Of a stretch of DNA of 64,000 nucleotides, positions 55,275 to 64,000 are shown piece by piece. The notes beneath the pieces were generated by a model. That model had not been told where the DNA came from and did no database searches. It worked only from the letters and a program-made list of their open reading frames with translations. The stretch comes from Ceratopteris richardii. Its lineage: Eukaryota; Streptophyta; Polypodiopsida; Polypodiales; Pteridaceae. Both the position numbers and the translations under genes were made by a program. Position 1 is the stretch's first letter. The number at the start of each line of letters is the position of its first letter. The stretch spans positions 201,160,153-201,224,152 of the forward strand of contig CM035407.1 in the NCBI GenBank assembly GCA_020310875.1. The letters run 5' to 3'.

Positions 55275-56040
55275 TAGTTGTCATAAGAAGGGTCTTCATA
55301 GGATCATCTCATAGACATTATTTTTGCCAAAGCATATAGCAAAGGTGTGCTCAAACTCTACACCACAAGTGGTTAGAGTTATCCCTTCTAGCAATCCTAG
55401 AGGTCTTTCAATATGGCCATCAACAATTTGAAGCTTCATTCTAGTTGGTCTTAATGCGGGTTTGCCCCATTGCTTCTATAAGGAGGTGGTTGCAATCGCA
55501 ACACCAACACCTGAATCTAAGATAGCTTTGGTTGTGTAACCTTGGTAGGTGATTGGAAGATAAGTATTACCTTCTTCACCTTCACTCATGTCTCCTATTT
55601 TATCTAGAGGTATCTCTAGTATTTTCTACTTAGAGCCTGCTTTTGCCACATTGGAATCAAGTTCAGGAACCTGATTCGCCACATGCTTCTATAGATCTGG
55701 TTTTACTTTGAGCAACTCTTCTACGGTGAGATGACACTGAACCTTAGTGTTCTTCATGAAATCAGTGTTCCTTGGAGCCACTGAGTCTTCATGTCTTACC
55801 AATATTGTGGGAGCTTTGATCTGAAGAGATTCAGATTCCCATGGGCCTGTGAATTGTGGCAATTCTTGTAAAGAATTAGATTCAAAATCTAATCTTTCAT
55901 CTTCTTGTTGCTCTACTTGGTCTCCATAAATAGAGGCAATGTCTTGGGGAAATTGATCATGAAGATCATCAATTTCAGGAATAGGAGGTGGATTACCCTT
56001 CTCCTTGGCCCGTTTCTCTTCTTGTATTTCCCACAAGAAC
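55275..56040 (-). pseudogene. Gypsy-D protease (PR1) and upstream spacer
   Basis: The spacer (56036-55689) has IDDLHDQFPQDIASIYGDQ and CHLTVEELLKVK. After a stop, the protease reads TTKAILDSGVGVAIAT near 55525, then CGVEFEHTFAIC. The C-terminal motif is damaged: MIL, a stop in place of Gly, then RPFL. Inactive. Confidence 0.82.
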
Positions 56041-56679
56041 TCTTGAGAGTACTATTGAATTAAACGAGGTGCTCCATCATCTATGGAACCAGGAACATAA
56101 ACTTTTGTTGGTGGTGAGAGTTCTCTTTCAACAACTGATTGAGCCTGTGGAGGTGAACAAACTTGCGGCTTGTTTACCAACTACTCTAATCTTTCTAGTA
56201 AGCCTTCGAAATGCAAACTTGGTTTGATAGAATTTGCCTAATTGAACTGTTGATTGGCCTTGAGGATATCTTAAGCTAGTTCTACCATTTTCATGCACAT
56301 TTTTGTTCATTCAATCTCTAAATCTACTCTAGGATAACTCTTATCTAGGTTTGCAATGGTTGGCCCTTCTTGGAGTCGAGCCTGGTAGGCCTTGAACATC
56401 ATGTCCAAGCCTTCTGGGGTTGGATTTGCAAGGACACACCCTAGTCATGGTCTATTTACAATGGGTGGTGGGGTGGAATGAAGTGAAGTGGGTGGAGTTT
56501 CAGCATGTGAGGGGTTTTGAGATGCAATGTTTGCTATTTTGGTTTTTGCATCTTTCATGCTTTCTTCTAGTTCTGATAACTTCCTGTTCCACTTACGATT
56601 GGTCTTCTCCCTGGTATCCTTCCATGTTCTTGTTTTTCTCCTACTATTCACTTGACTCTGATTGTTCAACTGATTTATC

Positions 56680-59138
56680 CTATTTTAAGGCTTGTGCTCT
56701 AGTGACTGCTTGCATAGGAGCCACATTATTACTAGTAGCACTTGAATCCACCACTAAGTCTACCACATTAATGGGTGTAACTTTGGGCGCACTAGAGGGG
56801 TTTATAGGACAATCTCTCGAAAGATGTTCTTTACTGCACTCAGGACAAAAACCTTGTATTGTGATGTTTTGTCCTTGCCCCAAAGTTGGTGAGTGGGGAC
56901 ATTCACGAATGAAATGGTCACCCTGACATCTAAAACATGTTCCTCTTAGGGATTGTGGTCTTACTTGTCTCTTTTGGGGCCTAGGGTTAGGATTTGTATA
57001 CATGACATTGGAGTATTCTAGCTCTCAATTTTGTTCCATAGGTGGTGCCTCATATTGATAAGGATAGGTCTCACTATGCTCAGGTGACTTTGTGTAATAA
57101 GCTTGTGGACTATCTTCATAAGAGTAGTCAGAATTTTGAGCATGATGGTCATTCTCTGAGACCAATGGGGTCATTGGCACCAGTGCTTTATTAGGATTCT
57201 CCTCTTCCATTGCATACTTAGCTAGAATCACATTGGCACGAGCTAGTGGTTGGTTTCCTAAGATTGGTTGTGGCCTATATGGTGCCTGATATTGCTGTTG
57301 TGGTCTATAATATGGCTGTTGGTATTGGTTCTGATACCTAACTTGTTCGTAAGGTTGCTGATAAGTTTGTCTAATAGCCTACCTATTGTAGGGACAATCT
57401 TGAGCCATATGGTTTGTGTATTTTCTCGCAATAGTGCCATATGGAGCATTCCTTTCTCTCACGTTCTGGTTTCGCATTGGGCATACGCTAGCCATGTGGT
57501 CCCCTCTACAAGTATAACATCAGTTCAATGAGGTGACCCTTGGTGTTTGTCTATTTTGAGCTCCTAGCTTCTTGGCAACCTGCTCAGCTATCTCATCTAT
57601 CTCAATGGAGGTTCTGGAGGTATGAGTAGTAGAACTGTCAGAATCCTTATAGAGTTTGGACAATCCTAACTCCTCATCCAAGTTGTGTTCTATATCTATG
57701 GACATCCGCACACACTCTTCTATGGATCTAGGATCTTTCAAGTACACATATGAACCTTGACTTGGTGCTTAGTAAGCCATCTAAAAACAAGGCCACTTGT
57801 TTGGCTGGTGTGGGTAAGTCTAGAATAGGGCATCTTTCCAAGTACTCTCTAAACCTTCTTCCTGCAAGTCGCACTATTTCTTGGGGTGTCTGCTTGAAGC
57901 TATGGATTAAGGATGATGTGTTGTGCCTGATGCCACTCTTGGAAAATTCTACGATGAATTCTTCTAGCAATTGACCTATATTTTGGTAGTTGCAACTATT
58001 CAGGGGTTGAAACCATGCCAAGGAAGTACCTTTGAGAGTCAAACCAAATGCCTCGAACTGGGTGAACAAGTCCTCAACTTGTTCACCTCTTAACACTTGT
58101 TTGAACTCGGATAGTTCTTCATTTCCTTAACCACTTGAGAGGGTCTAAGGGTTCTTGGATGCTCTCGGGGTCTAGGCAATGGAAAATCATGTTCATCTCT
58201 TTGATGCCTATGTGCTTGATGTCTCTCTCTTTCAGGCCTTTCACCCTCATGTCTTGCTTTGTATTTGCCCACTGTGTGTGCAAAGCTTACCTCAGGCCTC
58301 TCTCTAGTTCTTTCCCTCTAGATTTCATGAGCCTTGGATGACCCTGCTCCTTGGAGGCCATGAGAGACATTAGATCTTGGTGGAGGGAAAATCAATTCGC
58401 CTTGCCAAGTGTATGCATGCCTATCATGCTCTGTTGCTGAGAACATTCTTTCTGATGTGCTATCTAGATAGACAACCTTGCCTGGTGTCTCAGGGTCTTT
58501 GAATTCGTAGATGGTGATTATTGGGTTAGGTTGATCTAGCTTGAATCTCCAAAAGACTTCCTCTGTTTATCTATTCAAGAATAGTTCTATGCTTTTGTTG
58601 TCTTGAGGGATCCAATTTGGAGTGATCACTCTAGTTAAGACTGACTTACCTCTAGGAGCCTTGGGTTCTCCTCTTACATCTCCTTGCTCTAGGTGTCCTA
58701 TCTCATTCTCAAGAATGATGTTTCCAAACTCATCTATCCTATTTGGTAAGTTGGTGACCACATACATGGTTCCTTCCTTATCAATCTATGAACCCTCTTC
58801 GAACTTGACCACCTGGTGTTTGATCTAGATTTTTGAGTTGGACCATTGATTGCCTCAGGCCATCCTCATAGATGCGAGCACCTAATCAGTTGGTCCGAAT
58901 ATATTCCATTTCTATCTTATATGGACCTTTTGGTGTTTGTAGATAGGTAGTGCCTGAGCTACGTGTGGGTCCTTCCATGTTGAAAGGACATTTCTAAATC
59001 ACTTGTGTCCGAACTTAGCACGTAGGGGTAGCCACTAAGTTGTTGTGCCCATGACCTAGTTGTATGGTTGACATTGGCCTCAGAAGATCTAAGGCTTTGT
59101 CTATCGTTGCCTAGGTGTATACCAGATCTCAGGTTCAT
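56680..59138 (-). pseudogene. Gypsy-D gag
   Basis: The ATG at 59138 gives MNLRSGIHLGNDRQS, aligned with the starts in B and C. Then come EMEYIRTN, IYEDGLRQSMVQLKN, VLTRVITPNWIPQDN and a shift to EVFWRF. The gag core (58096-57728) reads LTLKGTSLAWFQPL and IRHNTSSLIHSFKQTPQEI. A Ser/Thr-rich part and a damaged first knuckle follow. At 57003-56680 are CFRCQGDHFIREC and CPECSKEHLSRDC. Several stops. Confidence 0.85.
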
Positions 59139-59254
59139 AAGCTTTGTCTTATGGTCCCAAAATTCCCCTTTGTATTGCTAAAATTCCTTTGGAGTCCCCT
59201 TGGTTTCCTAGTCCCACTTGAGGGTGAACTTCAAATTACCATATTTGAAAATCA

Positions 59255-61728
59255 AGGTACGAAGTCCTTTTTCAAAAGTAGGATTGCAAAGCAGAGGTAT
59301 TTTTGACTTGATTCATACTAATGTATGGGGTCCATCTCAAGAAGAGTCCATGGTAGGTAGCAAGTACTTGTAACATTTATTGATGACTTCTCAAAGTTTA
59401 CATTCATTTATTTTATGAAATACAAATTAGAAGTCTTTGATATGTTCAAGAAGTTCAAATCATTGGTTGAAAAGCAAACAGGTCAAAGCATAAGAAGGTT
59501 GAGATGAGATGGACGAGGTGAGTACTTTTCTAATCAGTTTCTTGCATTTTTGGAGGAATAAGGAATTAAAAAGGAGACTACAAATAGATACACACCTCAA
59601 CAAAATGGTGTGGAAAAGAAGAAATAGGTCTATCTTGGAGATGGGTAGATGCATGTGAAATGAAAAGGACTTACCACTTACTTTTTGGGCTGAAGCATGC
59701 AATATGGCAATTTATGTGATGAATAGGTTACCACCTACTCAAATTCATGTACAGAAAGCACCTTATGAATTATTTTATGGATCAAAATCGGATATTTCTA
59801 ATTGTAGAATTTTTGGAAGCATATGTTTTGTTGATGTTCCACAACAGTTAAGGTCAAAGTTGGGTCCAAGGTCACAAAAAATGATTTTCATTGGTATGAC
59901 AGAAGGGCAACCATGATATAGATGTGTGAACCTAGATACGGGAGAGGTAATTGTTTCGAGAGATGTTATTTTTCATGAAGATAAATCTTGGTATAAACAT
60001 GAAGTGCAGGTAGATGAAGAAGAAACTAAAAAATCATGAAGAAGAGCCAAGTTCTCCAAGCTCACCAGAAAGTCAAATTACACATGAAGAGGTAACTCCC
60101 CCAATCAAAAGTTGAAGAAAATTCTAGATTTGATTTCAAAGGAAATTGAGTCACAAGAAGAAGAAAGTGAAGGTTCTACATCAAGAAGAACCCAAACTCA
60201 AAGGCAAGAAAAGCATGGTAGGACAAGAAGTCAATCAAGGTATCCAATAAGAAAGAAGGCAAGCACAAAGATTTTCTCATGAAGCTCATGCGGAAAAACT
60301 TCTTAAGGAGTAGGAACCAACAACTTTTAAAGAAGCATCAAAGGTAAAGAAATGGGTTAAGGCAATGGATGAAGAAATGGTAGCTTTGTATAAGAATAAT
60401 ACATGGAGTTTAGTTCCAAGGCACATATTTATGGCATCGATTATGAGGAGACATTTTCTCCTGTTGCCAAGATATCAACAATAAGGACATTCATAAGTGT
60501 TGCTGCAAGCAAGATATGGATTCTTTATCAATTAGATATCAAAAATGCATTTCTCAATGGTGATTTAAAAGAAGATGTGTACATGGAGCAACCAGTAGGA
60601 TACGAAGATCCCAAGAAGCCTACACATGTATGTAAATTCTTGAAAGCATTGTATGGTCTTAAGCTTGCTCCAAGGGCTTGGAATTTAAGATTGGTAAAGT
60701 TTCTTGAAAAGCGGGGATACAGATGTTCAAATGCAGATACTTTTTTGTATGTTAAGGTTGAAGGATCATTGATTGTTTATATATGAATTTATGTGTATGA
60801 CTTGATAATAACATGACATGATGAAGCTGAGATAGCCATGATCAAAATAGAGCTTGGATCTGAATTTAAAATTTCAGATTTAGGAGAATTGACATATATT
60901 CTTGGAATCAAAGTTATGAAGAAAGAAGATGGTGTATATCTTCTACAAAGGAAGTATATTTTAGATTTGTTAAAGAAATATGACATGGAGCATTGCAAGA
61001 GTATCAGTAATCCAATGGAACCCAATGTGAAGTCCAATGCTGAAGATGGTGAACCTTTAGAAGATCCACTTATCTACAGGTCTTTGATTGGTTCTCTTCT
61101 ATATGCAACTTTAACAAGGCTGGATATTACATTTAGCGTAAGTACATTGTCTCAATTTATGAACAAACCCACAGATGTACATATGCAAGTAGCTAAAAGG
61201 GTCTCGAGATATTTGAAGGGTACATTAAATGAAGGTTTGGGTTATAAATATCATGAAGCTATGGATTTGAAAGCATACAGTGATGCATACTTGGCTGGAA
61301 ATAAGGATGATAGAAGGAGCACATGTGGATATCTAATATTTGCAGGTAATAATTTGGTTTCATGGAGTTCTAAGAAACAGCCCATAGTAGCACTTTCAAG
61401 CACAGAAGCTAAATATAGAAGTCTTAGAAGTGCAACATGTGAAATTATGTGGTATTTGAAGCTTTACGAAGACATGAATCAATCCACATCACGTCCACAA
61501 CTCTTTGGAGATAATGTAAGTTCATTACAGCTCGCATATAATCCAGTGTGCCATGCAAGAACAAAACACATTGAAGTACACTATCACTATATACGAGAGA
61601 AGGTGGTGAATGAAGATATTTATATTCAACATGTTGGGACTAAAGATCAATTAGCAGAAATACTCACAAAAGCAATGGCTGGTCAGAAGCTCAAGCGAAT
61701 CAAAGTTCTACTTGGAGTTTGGATTTAG
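59255..61728 (+). pseudogene. Copia-4, 5'-truncated Ty1/copia pol (integrase, RT, RNase H)
   Basis: Starts inside the pre-integrase region (FFKSRIAKQR), then the core DLIHTNVWGPS (first catalytic Asp replaced by Asn), RLR, a stop, DGRGEYFSN, and TPQQNGVEKKK with a stop. Reverse transcriptase from 60403 reads YGIDYEETFSPVAKIST, LDIKNAFLNGDL and LYGLKLAPRAWN, with the catalytic box as IYVYDLIIT (YVDD changed to YVYD) flanked by stops. RNase H (to 61728) has YSDAYLAG, LSSTEAKYRS and FGDNVSSLQL. The 296-codon final frame is open. Gag and protease are missing. Dead copy. Confidence 0.9.
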
Positions 61729-61731
61729 ACC

Positions 61732-61742
61732 TTGAGGGGGGC
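61732..61742 (+). promoter_or_regulatory. Polypurine tract of Copia-4
   Basis: TTGAGGGGGGC follows the pol stop by a few bases and precedes the presumed 3' LTR. Confidence 0.75.
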
Positions 61743-61744
61743 AA

Positions 61745-62300
61745 TGTTACATAAGAACAAGCTCTAAAGTATTGTTTTTTAGGATTATGGATTTTATTAT
61801 ATATGATAAATAACATGTGGAGGTGCTCACATCTCCAAATTTAGAGTAAAAGTAGATAAAAGTAAGAAGGAAGGGAGAGGTGTCTATTTTTAGACAAGGA
61901 AGGCACTTCTGCTGATAGCCTCTCAATAAAAAGAGTGCTTCTCTTAGTGTAGGTGGCCAAATTGATTGATTCTTGTTGCATTGTGAAGCTTACAACTTGT
62001 ATTATATAGGTGAATCAGTTTTCATACAAAATTAAATGAAAAAAATCCATGTAAGTAGGCGTTTTTGCAGAGATAGTTTCTTGTGTGTATCTGGTGTCTC
62101 ATCAGACACATAACTCTCTTCAAACTTTCATATCTCAGTCGTTATGAGGTCTTTTTGAGTAATTTCACTTGGAAGAGTTTTATTAGCTCCTTATGTTTTG
62201 TGTCTATATCAAAACATTTCATAAATCGTTGAGTGTTCTTGTTGTACATTAGTTTTCTATTTAGAAAGATAGTCATACCTTGCTGTAGCAAGCCTCAACA
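61745..62300 (+). repeat. Presumed 3' LTR of Copia-4
   Basis: Starts TGTTACATAAG right after the purine tract. The end at AGCCTCAACA is a guess from the CA terminus, since no partner LTR exists in the window. Confidence 0.4.
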
Positions 62301-64000
62301 TACCTTGACGTCAACCCATTTTTTTGGGAGCTACACTCCATTATTTTTGAGGTTTTTTTTAAAAGCATGCTACTGAGAGTCTACTTTTAGAATATATGAT
62401 TTGTTTTAACAAATTCTACTCAAAGAGTTTCTAGTGATTATTTTGCTACAGTCACCCATTTCTGTTTTCTTGAAAGTTTGCAAGAAAGTTTGATTTCTGA
62501 AGTTTGGAAATATTTGTTTGATCTTTTGAAGATCTTGGGAGGTCTCATCACTTTTCCTTGTGTACTTTGATGTTTACAAGTTTGTAAACATAACAGATGC
62601 AACCATATCTTTTAGCTTAATGATCTTCTTGTCCTTTATGTTTTCTAGTACCAAGGTTTCTTTTTCCAAAGGGACATGTGTACAATGCATGTTGAGTGCG
62701 TCTTTGACTATATCCAAAGTGAGCTCAAATTTCTCTAGTTCATTGTTTCACAACAAAGAAGGAATGACAAAAGTTCTTGTCAATCCCTTACGTCACTAGC
62801 CTGCAAGGTGGATACTAGATAATAACATCATTTGAAATATAGTTTTGGTAAAGGGGCATTGAAATATTCTACTAACCCTATGCATTTCCAAATGGCCTAG
62901 AGTTTGGGGTTCTTCTGGAGCTACTTGAACTCTCATGAGAAAAATTGAAATCTTCCCCAAACATTATAAAACTCACACTTTGACTCCCATATGTATGCAA
63001 CTTCTCTTAACTGCCCTGGAATCCAATTGAACCAATGAGAATGTCCACTTACCTTTTCTGTTAGCCTTGCTAGTGGATCCTCAATAGGTATTTGATGGAG
63101 GTGGCATAACTCTACAAGCCACTCGATCGGTGGCACATCAATAGGCAAGTTTTCCATATCGACTGATGGTTGATTTGTCCTTGCCTACAAACTGGTGCCT
63201 GCTATATCGGCCATGAGTATGATGGTAGCTGCTGATTGTTTATCTACTAGAAGAAGAAGATCACATTAGTATTGCAATAGAGAAGAGAAGAAACCTTGTT
63301 CCTCTTGCAATATCAACATGACATTTGTGCGAATAAGTTGTTAGTCAAGTGTCACTGAGGGAATGTGCATGGGAGTTAGAAGTTTAGTTGAATTCCTAGA
63401 TGCATACTCTAGATGTGCAGTGAACTCCAAATGCATTTGATAGTGTACATTTAAATCTACAATGTTAAGTCAGGTGGTTTAGTATTGGACTTAACTTCCT
63501 AGAATTTCCTTAGGGGATTACAAATTTTTCGAGTAATTATAGTTAACGGTTTTAAACATGAGTCTACATGGATCTAGGACTTTTTGGCCACCCATTTCCA
63601 AGTAGTACAGGTTGAATGTGCATGTGCTCTTGTTGTGATGGCATGTTTTAGCTTCAAAGCCTGTTGAGAGAGTGCATGCAAGTGCTGCCTCAACTCTAGA
63701 GGATTTCTTGTGGCAAGTTGAGCATGTAAGTAGGTCTGGCACCCAGATTTGTCTAGCATTGGGGTCTGCCTTCCTTGACTGCTTAGGTATGGAGATGGAG
63801 ATGAATCATGAAGGTTGACTCCTAAAATATGGAGCTATTGTCTCCCTAGAATGCTTCGTTGGCATTGCATATTCTCATGGTTATGATAGGAGGGTAGGTG
63901 GTTGTTCACTCTTACATCTCCAAATCTGCTTCACTCCATAAGGTATTCTATTTTGCAATGGTTGCTGAGCATGTGACTTGGTTGTCTGTTTCATCGGCTT
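62301..64000. other. Unrecognised stretch at the right end
   Basis: No retrotransposon motif is recognisable. On the minus strand about 62580-62790 is mostly open (LEKFELTLDIVKDALNMHC, ENIKDKKIIKLKDMVA), and 63157-62933 is an open 74-codon frame. They may be remnants of one decayed coding region. I see no tRNA or other RNA gene. Confidence 0.4.
62933..63157 (-). CDS. Unrecognised short ORF, 74 codons
   Basis: The frame MENLPIDVPPIEWLVELC continues through LARLTEKVSGHSHWFNWI and WESKCEFYNVWGRF. It has a rich, non-repetitive amino-acid composition and Trp content that look coding rather than random. A further in-frame ATG lies upstream (MADIAGTSL), but a TAG follows it. I do not recognise a family. 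It could be a fragment of an extra ORF from another retroelement, or chance. Confidence 0.25.
   Translation of the reverse strand: MENLPIDVPPIEWLVELCHLHQIPIEDPLARLTEKVSGHSHWFNWIPGQLREVAYIWESKCEFYNVWGRFQFFS

Larger units (their letters stand above)
51804..59250 (-). mobile_element. Gypsy-D, truncated Ty3/gypsy element
   Basis: This minus-strand gag-to-integrase body is very similar in wording to Gypsy-A. Its left end is cut within the integrase core or C-terminal region at the junction with Gypsy-C. Its right end lies just upstream of gag, where Copia-4 sequence begins. No LTR, primer site or GTATCG array remains. Confidence 0.85.

Overview
The window is plant nuclear DNA made almost wholly of nested LTR retrotransposons. 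I see no host protein-coding gene, rRNA, tRNA or CRISPR array. Initiator-Met-tRNA and Asp-tRNA type primer sites, plant-type Ty1/copia polyproteins and very large Ty3/gypsy elements nested in one another suggest a seed plant or fern with a large, AT-rich, repeat-dense genome. A conifer would fit, but the species cannot be settled from this sequence.

Layout, using my own labels. 1-801: no recognisable feature. 802-3640: Copia-1, old, decayed and truncated 3' (+). 4401-4787, 11259-19684 and 42880-44242: three pieces of one minus-strand Ty3/gypsy element, Gypsy-A. Gypsy-A is split by Copia-2 (4788-11253, +, TSD GTTTT) and by Gypsy-B (19685-42874, +, TSD ATACC). Gypsy-B is itself split in gag by Copia-3 (24260-30692, -, TSD ATCCC). 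44243 to about 51803: Gypsy-C (+), which meets Gypsy-D (about 51804-59250, -) at an inverted junction inside both integrase genes. 59255 to about 62300: Copia-4 (+), 5'-truncated. 62301-64000: non-coding or unrecognised.

Copia-2 and Copia-3 are very young. Their LTR pairs differ at 1 of 1032 and 2 of 1078 positions by eye. Copia-3 keeps one uninterrupted 1402-codon gag-pol frame and looks potentially autonomous; Copia-2 has a single in-frame TAG just before reverse transcriptase. All four gypsy elements are broken by stops and frameshifts. The order of insertion runs from Gypsy-C (oldest), perhaps A into C, then B into A, then Copia-3 into B and Copia-2 into A.

The most interesting content is the unusual architecture shared by the gypsy family. 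The order is gag with CX2CX3HX4C zinc knuckles, protease, an acidic linker, reverse transcriptase and RNase H, two tandem H2C2 zinc modules, the integrase core, and then a second retropepsin-like domain downstream of integrase (seen in A and B). Gypsy-B adds a roughly 3.4 kb coiled-coil ORF before its 3' LTR, giving about 16.75 kb without the nested copia. The leader before gag carries a periodic array of GTATCG motifs (about 22-24 nt period) headed by a perfect palindrome. These arrays are also where gypsy insertions have landed.
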